Shown here: in pieces, positions 19,057 to 29,804 of the stretch
Numbering within the stretch: position 1 is the stretch's first letter
How the letters are laid out: each line of letters opens with the position of its first letter
From: Buchnera aphidicola (Hyalopterus amygdali)
Lineage (GTDB): Bacteria > Pseudomonadota > Gammaproteobacteria > Enterobacterales > Enterobacteriaceae
NCBI RefSeq assembly: GCF_964059015.1
Contig: NZ_OZ060383.1
Span: 568,419 to 632,418 of the forward strand
DNA length: 64,000 nt
Direction of reading: 5' to 3'
The notes under the pieces: generated by a model
Databases searched by the model: none
Seen by the model: only the letters and a program-made list of their open reading frames with translations
Told to the model about the DNA's origin: nothing
Position numbers and translations under genes: made by a program

Positions 19057-19287
19057 TTAGTGATGCTGATCAGTATATGGAAGTAATGCAAGATAACGTG
19101 CTTTTTTAATAGCTCTAGACAATTGCCGTTGATATTTAGCTCGAGTACCGGTGATACGACTAGGAACAATTTTACCGTTTTCTGTAATATAATTTTTTAG
19201 CATAGTAATATCTTTATAGTCTATTTCTTGAATTCCTTCTGCAGTAAAACGACAGAATTTTCGACGGCGAAAGTAGCGTGCTGCCAT
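19057..19287 (-). CDS. rpsR: 30S ribosomal protein S18
   Basis: A 76-residue protein starting [20 protein letters not shown] and continuing through [17 protein letters not shown], almost identical to E. coli S18. It pairs with S6 on the small-subunit platform. In E. coli priB separates rpsF and rpsR. Here the gap is only 64 bases and PriB is absent. Confidence 0.98.
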   Translation of the reverse strand: MAARYFRRRKFCRFTAEGIQEIDYKDITMLKNYITENGKIVPSRITGTRAKYQRQLSRAIKKARYLALLPYTDQHH

Positions 19288-19351
19288 GATTTCAACTTCC
19301 TCTTAAATAAACATGTAAATTTTTTAATAAAAATATATTTAATATATAAAT

Positions 19352-19693
19352 TTATTTTTTTTCTTTTTTCTCTTCTTTTAATTTCATTACAGGTGATAAA
19401 TCGCTTATTGCTTTTTTTACAGACATAATAATATTTCTAATAACTATATTATTAAATCGAAAATCTGTTTCTAATAAATTAATAGTTTTAGGAGAAGTTT
19501 CTATATTCATCAAAATATAATGTGCTTTATGTAATTTGTTAATAGGATAAGATAGTTGTCGTCTACCCCAATCTTCTAAACGATGTATAATACCAAGATT
19601 ATCATGAATCATTTTTTTATATTTATCAATTATTATAGATACTTTTTCACTATAGTCTGGATGAATCATAAAAATTATTTCATAATGACGCAT
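19352..19693 (-). CDS. rpsF: 30S ribosomal protein S6
   Basis: A 113-residue protein beginning [18 protein letters not shown], with [21 protein letters not shown] and [10 protein letters not shown]. The acidic C-terminal tail, glutamylated in E. coli, is replaced by a short Lys/Glu tail ending EKKEKK. It heads the small ribosomal cluster, partners S18, and follows rnr by about 170 non-coding bases. Confidence 0.97.
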   Translation of the reverse strand: MRHYEIIFMIHPDYSEKVSIIIDKYKKMIHDNLGIIHRLEDWGRRQLSYPINKLHKAHYILMNIETSPKTINLLETDFRFNNIVIRNIIMSVKKAISDLSPVMKLKEEKKEKK

Positions 19694-19865
19694 TAAAAGT
19701 AATCCTTTTGGATATTTTGTCTTTTTTATTAAAATGTAGTATTACTATTTTGAAAAAAAAGAATATTAATAAAAAAAGATACTATATTTATATATATTTT
19801 ATTTTAATTTTACTAAAAAATCAATAAATTTCATTTTTTTTAAGATCTATTCACAAAAATGTAAG

Positions 19866-22070
19866 TTATTTAGACATACACAAAGACAATTCTATCTTAC
19901 GCTCATTAATATTTACAGCAATAACTTTTACCTGTAAAATATCACCAAGACAATAAGTGTTTTTACTAAATTTTCCAATTAATTTTAATCCAATAGAATC
20001 AAAATAGTAATAATCATCACTTAACGATGCTATACGAACTAATCCATCAATAAAATATTGGTTTAAACGAACAAAAAAACCAAACGTCGTCACATTTGAA
20101 ATAACACCTGTAAGTACATTACCAATTTTCTTTTTCATAAAATCACATTTTAACCAATCGATAACATCTCTAGTAGCTTCATCTGCTCGTCTTTCTGTCA
20201 TTGAGCAGTGTATACCTATTTTTTTCATTTCATTCATATTATATAAATTACTTTTATACAAACTTTTTTCTTTAAGAAAAATTGTTTTTTCTTTTAACAA
20301 TAATTTTTTAATAACTCTATGAGTTATAAGATCAGGATAACGTCTAATGGGGGAAGTGAAATGAACGTAACTAGATAAAGATAAACCAAAATGACCACGA
20401 TTTTCTGGATCATATACTGCTTGTTTCATAGAACGTAATAATATATTTTGAATTATTTCATAATCAGTACGATTAATAATCTTTTTTAAAAAATTTGAAT
20501 AATGTATAGATTTTGGTACTTCTCCTCCTAACAAAGATAATTTAAATCTTTTCAAAAAAGATCGAAAGTTAATAACACTATCTTTACTAGGACAATCATG
20601 ATTTCGAAATAAAACAGATAATTGATATTTTTCAATAAATTTAGCTGAAGCTACATTAGCTAATATCATACATGATTCAATAAATTTATGCGCATCATTT
20701 CGAATATTTTGATAAATTTTTTTAATTCGAAAATGCGTATCTAATATAAATTTAGTTTCAATATTTTCAAAATAAATACCTTTTTTAGATATATTATATC
20801 TTTTTAAAATTTCTTGTAAAGAGGATAAATTTTGAATATATTTCAATACATTTTTATATTTAAAACAAAGTTCAGGATCACCATTCCATATTTTAAATAT
20901 TTCATTGTACGTAAAACGTCCATGGGAACATATTACTGCCTCATAATGTTTATATTCAAGTAATTCTCCTTTATTTGATAAATTCATTTCACAAATTAAG
21001 CACAAACGTTCTACATTTGGATTTAAAGAACAAATATCTATAGATATCTTTTCTGGCAACATAGGTATAACTAAAGAAGGGAAATATATGGAATTTCCTC
21101 TTTTTAAAGCGTCTTTATCTAACGCTGTACGAGGTTTAATATAATAGCTTACATCAGCAATTGCTACCCATAAAATCCATCCATTTTTTCCATTGTTTTT
21201 TTTTTTACAAAAAATAGCATCATCAAAATCGCGAGCATCTTCCTCATCAATGGTAAAAAATGGTATATGTCTTAAATCTATGCGGTCTTTTAAATCTTTT
21301 TTATTAATCGTATTTTTTATTTGAGATAATTGTTTTTTTGCTTTTTCTGACCATAAATAAGGAATACAATGTGTACGTAATGCTATATTAATAGCCAAAT
21401 TTGTTTCCATTTCTTTTCCAAGAACTTCAACTATTCTTCCTTTTATCTGAGTATTCTTTTGAATAGAATGTTGCTTTAAATTAACAACCACAATAGATCC
21501 TATGGAAATTTTTGTACTAAATATAACTGGTTTAGAAATAAATATTTTAAAATTAAATCGACTATCGTTCGGGATAACAACGTCTTTTTTATTATCTATA
21601 TAATATTGACCTATAATTAAAATTTTATTCGGTTTCAATCTTTTTAATACTTTAGCAATTTTTTTTCCTTTTCTCTCAGATTTGATAATATGAGCTACAA
21701 CAATATCTCCATGAATACATAATTTCATTTGTTCTATTGACAACCAAATATCATCTTTAAATTTCTCTGTCCTAAGAAAACCGTAACCATCTCTATGGCC
21801 AATCACTTGTCCTTGAACTATTTTTTTATTTTCTAGAGTAATGTAATAATCATTATAAGTACGTATAATTTGATTATTTCGTTGCATTAATTTTAATCTA
21901 TGATGTAATGCTATTTTCTCTTCTTGGTTATAAATATTAAATTTGAGTTCTATTTTTTTTTGATTAATTAAATCTTTAGAATTTTTTAATAAAAATAAAA
22001 TTTTTTCTTTACATGGAATAATATTATTATATTTCTTATTTTCTTTTTTTTGGTAGGAATCTACTACCAT
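19866..22070 (-). CDS. rnr: ribonuclease R
   Basis: A 734-residue RNase II family exoribonuclease, against 813 in E. coli. The N-terminal cold-shock region has GYGFLR. The RNB catalytic core has the acidic metal-binding FTIDEEDARDFDDAIF, LFRNHD and SPIRRYPDLITH. A C-terminal S1 domain (GVISNVTTFGFFVRL) follows. The basic tail after S1 in E. coli is missing and the protein ends IELSLCMSK. It degrades structured RNA 3' to 5'. Placement after purA matches E. coli, where nsrR lies between them. Confidence 0.95.
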   Translation of the reverse strand: MVVDSYQKKENKKYNNIIPCKEKILFLLKNSKDLINQKKIELKFNIYNQEEKIALHHRLKLMQRNNQIIRTYNDYYITLENKKIVQGQVIGHRDGYGFLRTEKFKDDIWLSIEQMKLCIHGDIVVAHIIKSERKGKKIAKVLKRLKPNKILIIGQYYIDNKKDVVIPNDSRFNFKIFISKPVIFSTKISIGSIVVVNLKQHSIQKNTQIKGRIVEVLGKEMETNLAINIALRTHCIPYLWSEKAKKQLSQIKNTINKKDLKDRIDLRHIPFFTIDEEDARDFDDAIFCKKKNNGKNGWILWVAIADVSYYIKPRTALDKDALKRGNSIYFPSLVIPMLPEKISIDICSLNPNVERLCLICEMNLSNKGELLEYKHYEAVICSHGRFTYNEIFKIWNGDPELCFKYKNVLKYIQNLSSLQEILKRYNISKKGIYFENIETKFILDTHFRIKKIYQNIRNDAHKFIESCMILANVASAKFIEKYQLSVLFRNHDCPSKDSVINFRSFLKRFKLSLLGGEVPKSIHYSNFLKKIINRTDYEIIQNILLRSMKQAVYDPENRGHFGLSLSSYVHFTSPIRRYPDLITHRVIKKLLLKEKTIFLKEKSLYKSNLYNMNEMKKIGIHCSMTERRADEATRDVIDWLKCDFMKKKIGNVLTGVISNVTTFGFFVRLNQYFIDGLVRIASLSDDYYYFDSIGLKLIGKFSKNTYCLGDILQVKVIAVNINERKIELSLCMSK

Positions 22071-22207
22071 ATTTACTTCTCCGCTTATATTTTTTTAATA
22101 TATATTTAAATTAAACCTATAAAAAAATAAATAATTATTTATTTAATTAATTAAAATTATTAATATTTTTTTTAAATTACATCAAAATATACATAAAAAT
22201 TTGTAAT

Positions 22208-23503
<1,296 letters not shown>

Positions 23504-23536
23504 TTAAATACCTATATATTGAATTCATTGTAAGAA

Positions 23537-24457
23537 TTAATTTTTTAATATTTTGTCCATATATTTAAAAAAATCATTATCTGAATTAATTAACATTATA
23601 TCATTTTTATTAAAACTTTTCTCATAAGCATGCAAACTACGAATAAAAAAATAAAAATCAGATTCTTTAGAAAAAGCTTGTGAAAATAATTTAGCTACTT
23701 CTGCTTCTCCTTCACCTTTTATAATCAAAGCTTCTTTTTTTGCTTCTGCTAATATCATAGACACTTTATAATCAGCATTTGCACGTAATTTTTCAGCTTT
23801 TTCTTGACCTTGAGAACGTTGACTTCTGGCAACTGCTTCTCTTTCTGCTCTCATTCTATTATATATAGCATCAGATACTTCTATTGGTAAATTAATTTGT
23901 TTAATACGTACATCTATTACTTCAATTCCTAAAGCTTTCATGCTATTAATGTTAATTAATGATGTTTTTTCTATATTCATAGTTCCTTCATTTAAAGAAT
24001 GAAGAACATCTGTTGTCAACCTTCCTCGTGAATCATTTACAATCTCTTTTACATTAAGACGTCCTATTTCAGAACGTAATCGATCGCTAAACTTTCTTTT
24101 TAGTAAAACTTCAGCTTGAAAAGTATCTCCACCTCCAGTAGATAAATAATAACGACCAAAATCACCAATACGCCATTTAATATAAGAATCAACAATAAGA
24201 TCTTTTTTTTCTTTTGTTACAAAGCGATCTGCTTGGTTATCCATAGTATGAATACGCGCATCTAACATTTTAATGTTTTCTATGAATGGAATTTTAAAAT
24301 GTAAACCAGGATTATATACAAGAGTTTTTTGTTGATTGTTTTTTAAAACTTTTCCAAATTGAAGTACAATTCCACGCTCACCTTCTTTTACAATAAAAAA
24401 AGAAGAAGAAAAAAGAAGAAGAAAAAAACTTAATATACAAATAATAATTTTATTCAT
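23537..24457 (-). CDS. hflC: HflC, FtsH protease modulator subunit
   Basis: A 306-residue protein with one N-terminal signal-anchor helix (residues about 4-22, ICILSFFLLLFSSSFF) and an SPFH/band-7 domain (GIVLQFGKV, PGLHFKIPFIE, YIKWRIGDFGRYY). A charged helical region rich in Ala/Glu follows. HflK and HflC form a periplasmic-side cage around FtsH and modulate its membrane proteolysis. The start is 4 bases after the hflK stop, so the pair is an operon. Confidence 0.96.
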   Translation of the reverse strand: MNKIIICILSFFLLLFSSSFFIVKEGERGIVLQFGKVLKNNQQKTLVYNPGLHFKIPFIENIKMLDARIHTMDNQADRFVTKEKKDLIVDSYIKWRIGDFGRYYLSTGGGDTFQAEVLLKRKFSDRLRSEIGRLNVKEIVNDSRGRLTTDVLHSLNEGTMNIEKTSLININSMKALGIEVIDVRIKQINLPIEVSDAIYNRMRAEREAVARSQRSQGQEKAEKLRANADYKVSMILAEAKKEALIIKGEGEAEVAKLFSQAFSKESDFYFFIRSLHAYEKSFNKNDIMLINSDNDFFKYMDKILKN

Positions 24458-24461
24458 ATGT

Positions 24462-25682
24462 TTATTTTCTCTCTATATTTTTAATATTATTACGGATAGA
24501 ATCTGTATAACGTTGTTTTGAAACAATATTTGGCGACAATGAAGAAAACGAATTAACTTTTTTATTTTCTTCTAAAGAATAAGAATTATTTTTCAATGTA
24601 TTAATTTTATTTTTAACAAAAAATTTTTTATTCAATTCAACTTCACTAAAAATATTATTTAAAGATAAAAATAATTTTGAATCATTTTTTTTGTCAATAA
24701 AAATTTTATTATTTTTACTTAATATTTTTTCCATTGATTCTATATAAAGACGTTGTAGAGTCATTTTTTTATTTTTTTTATATTCAGGTAAAATTTTTAA
24801 AAAACGCACTACTTCTCCTTGAGCTTCTAAAATAATACGAGAAGAATATGCTTTAGCTTCTTCTAAAATCCTTTGTGCTGTTCCATGTGCTTTTGGTTGT
24901 ACCTCATTTGAATAGGCTTCAGCTTCACGAACATATTGTTCACGATTTTCACGAGCGGCAATAGCATCATCAAAAGATGATTTCACTTCTTCTGGAGGTC
25001 TGGCTGTTTGAAAATTAACATCTAATATAGTTATTCCTAATGCATAAGGTTTAATTGTTTCTTCAATTTCTTTTTGAGTATCACTTCGTACTAAAGTACG
25101 TCCTTCAGTTAAAACTCTATCCATAGTTGAATGTCCAATAACCCCACGTAACGCACTATCAGTTGCTTGACGTAAACTATCGTCAGGATAAAAAACAGAG
25201 AAAAGATAATCAGCAGGATTAGTAATTTTGTATTGTACGTTCATTTCTACACGTACTACATTTTCATCTGAGGTTAACATAATACCAGATGTTGCTAATT
25301 CTCGAACACTTTCAACATTGACTGCTTTTACTTCACTAATAAAAACTGGTCTCCAATTCAATCCTGGTTGAACTAAATGACTAAATTTACCAAAATTTGT
25401 AATTACTCCACGTTCAGCTTCTTTAATTGTATAAAAACCACTTAAAAACCAAACAAAAAAAAGTATAAAAACTATAAAAAAAAATGGATTGACTTTCTTT
25501 TTTAACATATTTGGAGAACTAGATGTTTTATTGATTATAATATTGTTAATATTATATAAAAACCTTTTTAAATCTAATATTATTTTTCTTTCATTATTTT
25601 TTTCACCTTTTTTTTCTTGACTCTTCTCTTTCCCCCAAGGATCTAGTTCTGGTTTATTATAGTTAAATTTATTCCAGGCCAT
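24462..25682 (-). CDS. hflK: HflK, FtsH protease modulator subunit
   Basis: From the ATG at 25682 (GAGG six bases before) this is 406 residues starting MAWNKF and including LDPWG, as in E. coli. The frame extends 12 codons further up, but those residues do not match. A transmembrane helix near residues 65-85 (FFFIVFILFFVWFLSGFY) leads to the SPFH domain (FGKFSHLVQPGLNW, ATDSALRGVIG) and the helical EAEAYSNEVQPKAHGTA segment. The C-terminal Gln/Ser-rich tail of E. coli is replaced by Asn/Lys-rich sequence. hfq and hflX, which precede it in E. coli, are gone. Confidence 0.95.
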   Translation of the reverse strand: MAWNKFNYNKPELDPWGKEKSQEKKGEKNNERKIILDLKRFLYNINNIIINKTSSSPNMLKKKVNPFFFIVFILFFVWFLSGFYTIKEAERGVITNFGKFSHLVQPGLNWRPVFISEVKAVNVESVRELATSGIMLTSDENVVRVEMNVQYKITNPADYLFSVFYPDDSLRQATDSALRGVIGHSTMDRVLTEGRTLVRSDTQKEIEETIKPYALGITILDVNFQTARPPEEVKSSFDDAIAARENREQYVREAEAYSNEVQPKAHGTAQRILEEAKAYSSRIILEAQGEVVRFLKILPEYKKNKKMTLQRLYIESMEKILSKNNKIFIDKKNDSKLFLSLNNIFSEVELNKKFFVKNKINTLKNNSYSLEENKKVNSFSSLSPNIVSKQRYTDSIRNNIKNIERK

Positions 25683-25934
25683 TTTATGCCTCATTTTATT
25701 AGTTTTATTGCTTATCAATAATTATCAGAAAAATTAACTTAAATAATGACATTAATTTTAATTAAAAAATATTAATTAGAATTAATATATGCCAATAAAA
25801 AAATTTTATTTTTTTATAAATATAATCTAATAAAATTAATTAATACATAAAAAAATTAAAATTAATGAAAATTTATATTTTTTTAAAAAATTATTTTTTA
25901 TCTAAAATTTACTAAAAAAATTAAATATCTATTT

Positions 25935-26878
25935 TTATTTAATTATTTCTAAAATTTTATTAAGCAAATAATTTGGATTATTATCATAAAAATAGTGCAC
26001 ATTTTTCCATTTTTTTAACCAAGTTATTTGATGTTTAGCTAATTTTCTTGTTGCAAAAATTATTTTTTTAAACATTTCCTCATAACTAATTTTATATTCA
26101 AGATATTCCCACATCTGACGATATCCGATACATCTCATTGATGGTAAATTTTTATGTATATCTCTTCTAAAAAATAAGTTTTCAACTTCTTTTTGAAAAC
26201 CCAACATTAATATTTTTTTTACACGCATTTCTATTTTTTGATATAACCATAATTTATTTTTTGGTAAAATAGAATATTGAATAATATCATATGGTAAATA
26301 ATTATTTTTTTTGTTTTTTAAAAAAGTTAAAGTCCTTCCAGATAGATAAAAAATTTCTAATGCTCTTATTAATCTTTGGGTATCGTTTTGATGAATACGA
26401 TTGGCAGATATAGGATCTATTGAAATTAACTTTTCATATAAGAAATTTTTATTATTTTTTTTTTTCTTAATAAATATTTACGAATTTCAATGTTTGGTCT
26501 AGGTAAATCAGATATTCCATGTAACAACGTTTTATAATAAAACATTGTGCCACCAACAAGAAATGGAATTTTACCAATGCTTAAAATACTTGAAATCTCT
26601 TTTAATGCATCTTTTCTAAATTCTGCAGCAGAATAAATCTCAGTAGGATCTTTAATATTTAACAAACGATGAGGATGTTTTTTTAAATCTGAAGTATCTG
26701 GTTTATCTGTTCCTATATTCATATTACGGTAAATTAATGCAGAATCAACACTGATTATTTCTATTGGTAAATATTTTCTAAGATAGATAGCAATTTTGCT
26801 TTTTCCACATCCAGTTGGACCCATTAAAAAAAAAACAATGGGTTTTTTTTCTTTAGAATTTATATTTTTAATGTGCAT
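25935..26878 (-). pseudogene. miaA: tRNA dimethylallyltransferase MiaA, split at an A11 run
   Basis: The first frame holds the P-loop GPTGCGKS, DSALIYRNMNIGT, HPHRLLNI, SAAEFRKDAL and LVGGTMFYY. The second frame holds SANRIHQNDTQRLIRALEIF, PSMRCIGYRQMWEYLE and LAKHQITWLKKW. They join at the A11 run (T at 26455-26465): one more A links LLRKKK to NNKNFLYEKLISIDP and gives 314 residues, against 316 in E. coli. MiaA prenylates A37 of tRNAs reading UNN codons, which are frequent here. The start overlaps the end of mutL by 19 bases as an operon. All catalytic motifs are intact, favouring slippage rescue over a dead gene. Confidence 0.92.
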
Positions 26879-28593
26879 AATAATGTATCAATATCTATTT
26901 TTTTTAATAATTGAGATGAAGGTTTTTTAAATACAGAAGGATAAAAATTTTCTACCTCTAATAATAATGAAGTTCCATCTATGTAATTCCATTTTTTTTT
27001 TTCTATTAATATATTTTTATCAAACCATTGTACTATATCTTTAACATAAATCTTTTGTTTTAAACAAAAAAATGAAAGAAAATTAGATAATAAATCAACT
27101 TTTTGACCTTTTAAAAAATCAGGAATACTATTGAAGGTAATGGAAGTACTTTTTAAAAGAAATTTAAAACCAAATTGTAATAATAACTCCTTGTTATTAA
27201 AAAATATCTCACCTTTCTGAAAATTAAAAAAAAATGTAAAATGAAATGAAAAATTTTTAGGTATTATATGATTTTTAATCATATTTTTTAATTTATATTG
27301 ATTAACGATTTTTTTTAAAAATGGAAAAGAAATTAAAAAAAAACTAGAGTTATATATCAATCCATAATAATTTTGAAAAACGATTAACAATCTGCCAAGA
27401 GAAAAACAATTCTTTTTGAGAATCATTTGAGAATGGGAACTAAACATATCATTGGAAAACATGTCTTTATATAAATTATTCTTTTGATTGTTTAAAGAAA
27501 CGTTATATTTTTTATCCAACTGTAAAAAAGAAGAATTATAATCTTCACACTCATTCAAATTTTTTTTATAAGAAAAACTATTTTGAAAATATTTCATATT
27601 TGATTTTTTCAAATGAAACAAAAGAGATTTATATAAAAAAAAATAAATTAAGTTTTCTTCACGAAATTGAATATCTCTTTTAGTAGGATGAATATTAACA
27701 TCTATTTTATTAGGAGGTAACGTAATATAAATTACAAAAGATATTTTTTTTCTACTACCTATAACTTCATCAAAAGCACGAAAAACCGCATTTTTAACGA
27801 GTTTATTATTAACATATCTATTATTAATGTAGGAATATTGTATCTTTTTAAAAGGTAAATGAGAAAAAATTAACCAACCAAAAAATATAATATCTTTTAT
27901 TTCTTCTTTTATTTCCAATACAGAATTTATATCAATATCATTAAATATCTCTTTCAATCGATAAATTTTATTTTCATTTTTTTTTATTGCATTAAAATAT
28001 AAAACATGCTTTTTGTCTCTTTTAAAAGAAAAATTAACATGAAAATGAGATAAAGCTATCTTTTTTATTATTTCAAATATTTTTAAACATTCTAAATTCT
28101 TATTTTTTATAAATTTTAAACGAATAGGAATATTATAAAATAAATTTTCTACTATCACAGTAGTTCCTAATGGATGTGCGATAGGTTTTAATGTAGTTAA
28201 ATAAGACATTCCTTCTGAATATATATTCCATCCTATATTTTTATGTTTATAACATGAAATGACATTAATTCTTGAAATAGATCGAATACTAGATAAAGCT
28301 TCACCTCTAAACCCAAATGTATTAATATTATTTAAATCTATAATAGTATGAATTTTACTGGTAGCATGGGGTGAAATTGCAAGTAATAATTCATTTTTTT
28401 TAATACCATAACCATCGTCATTTACAATTATAGATTGTAAACCATTTTCTTTAATACTAATATTAATATTTTTTGATTTAGCATCAATACTATTTTCTAT
28501 AAGTTCTTTAACAACAGATGATGGTCTTTCAATTACTTCTCCAGCTGAAATTTGGCTAGATAAATTTGCTGATAATATACGAATAGTTTGCAT
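26860..28593 (-). CDS. mutL: DNA mismatch repair protein MutL
   Basis: A 577-residue GHKL ATPase, against 615 in E. coli. It has ELIENSIDA, DDGYGI and FRGEALSSI in the N-terminal ATPase and the NPTK-type VNIHPTKRDIQF segment. The middle region is low-complexity and Asn/Lys-rich, and a shorter C-terminal dimerisation domain follows. MutL links MutS recognition to MutH and helicase. mutL-miaA adjacency is ancestral. The linker contains many homopolymers but remains in frame. Confidence 0.96.
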   Translation of the reverse strand: MQTIRILSANLSSQISAGEVIERPSSVVKELIENSIDAKSKNINISIKENGLQSIIVNDDGYGIKKNELLLAISPHATSKIHTIIDLNNINTFGFRGEALSSIRSISRINVISCYKHKNIGWNIYSEGMSYLTTLKPIAHPLGTTVIVENLFYNIPIRLKFIKNKNLECLKIFEIIKKIALSHFHVNFSFKRDKKHVLYFNAIKKNENKIYRLKEIFNDIDINSVLEIKEEIKDIIFFGWLIFSHLPFKKIQYSYINNRYVNNKLVKNAVFRAFDEVIGSRKKISFVIYITLPPNKIDVNIHPTKRDIQFREENLIYFFLYKSLLFHLKKSNMKYFQNSFSYKKNLNECEDYNSSFLQLDKKYNVSLNNQKNNLYKDMFSNDMFSSHSQMILKKNCFSLGRLLIVFQNYYGLIYNSSFFLISFPFLKKIVNQYKLKNMIKNHIIPKNFSFHFTFFFNFQKGEIFFNNKELLLQFGFKFLLKSTSITFNSIPDFLKGQKVDLLSNFLSFFCLKQKIYVKDIVQWFDKNILIEKKKWNYIDGTSLLLEVENFYPSVFKKPSSQLLKKIDIDTLLCTLKI

Positions 28594-28621
28594 ATAAACT
28601 CATTCTCTAATATAAATATTT

Positions 28622-29785
28622 TTAAAAAGATTTTAATATAGAATTATATTCTTTAATAATTATATTTATTTCTTTTCTTTTCATATCTAAATTAGTTACT
28701 TTAACTAAAGTTTTTTCAATACCAATATTTTTTATTAAGGAGGATAATTTGATAGATTCAATGTCATTTTTATTTTTATAATGTAAAGCAGCAGCAATAC
28801 CTCGGACTAAATTAAAATATGGGAAATTATATTGTATGGCACCTAAAAAAGGTCTAATTAAACGTTCATCTTGACTTAACTTTTGTATTGGATTACGTCC
28901 AATACGTTCAATTCTATCTGAAAAGATAGGGTTTTTAAAACGATTGAAAATTTTATTAATATAAGAAATATGATCTTTTTTATTAAATTTATATCTTTTA
29001 ATTAAAACTATTCCACTTTCGTTCATGGCATTTTTTACAATATTTTCTATAGTAGAATTAGAAATTGTTTCATATATGTTTGTATAGTTTTTTATAGAAC
29101 CTAAATATGCTGCTATAGCGTGACCTGTATTAAGAGTTAAAAATTTTCTATCTATAAAAGATATTAAATTATCACTTACTTTCATATCAATTATTTCAGG
29201 AATTTTTCCTTTAAACTGATTTTTATCAACAATCCATTCTTGAAATTTTTCAGCAATCAAAGATAGATTATTTTTTTCTTCTGAAGAAGAGCAAGTGGGT
29301 ATAATTGTGTCAATACTACAATCTACAAAACCAATGTATGTATCAATATAATTATGATATTTAATAGGTATTTTATTAAGTATACTCTTTTTTAAATAAG
29401 AGCTAGCTCTAATTTTATTTTCGCATGCAATAATATTTAATGGTTTAATAGAATTGCAACGAATTTTTAAAATAATTCCTTCTAAAAGAGACATAGCTAC
29501 TTTATCAAGAGCATTCGGTCCAACTGCAGTTGTAATGAGATCTACATTAGAAATAATGTTTGAAATTTTTGGATCAGAAAAATGCACAGCAGTGATATTT
29601 TTTATATATATATTTTTTTTAAAATTATCACTAATTAATTTGATTTTATATTTTTTATAATGATTAATAGAGTTAATAATATTCTGATTTATATCTGAAA
29701 AAATTAAATTAAAACCAGAATTTGATAATACTCTTCCGATAAAACCACGACCAATATTCCCCGCCCCAAAATGTAATGCTTGCAT
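28622..29785 (-). CDS. mtlD: mannitol-1-phosphate 5-dehydrogenase
   Basis: A 387-residue polyol-specific long-chain dehydrogenase, against 382 in E. coli. The N-terminal NAD site is HFGAGNIGRGFIG. The catalytic Lys region is in DNLISFIDRKFLTLNTGHA, followed by AAYLGSIKNY. It oxidises mannitol-1-P to fructose-6-P, feeding glycolysis beside pgi. It begins 19 bases after mtlA, and the repressor gene mtlR is absent. Confidence 0.97.
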   Translation of the reverse strand: MQALHFGAGNIGRGFIGRVLSNSGFNLIFSDINQNIINSINHYKKYKIKLISDNFKKNIYIKNITAVHFSDPKISNIISNVDLITTAVGPNALDKVAMSLLEGIILKIRCNSIKPLNIIACENKIRASSYLKKSILNKIPIKYHNYIDTYIGFVDCSIDTIIPTCSSSEEKNNLSLIAEKFQEWIVDKNQFKGKIPEIIDMKVSDNLISFIDRKFLTLNTGHAIAAYLGSIKNYTNIYETISNSTIENIVKNAMNESGIVLIKRYKFNKKDHISYINKIFNRFKNPIFSDRIERIGRNPIQKLSQDERLIRPFLGAIQYNFPYFNLVRGIAAALHYKNKNDIESIKLSSLIKNIGIEKTLVKVTNLDMKRKEINIIIKEYNSILKSF

Positions 29786-29804
29786 AAAATGATTCCAATT
29801 AAAA

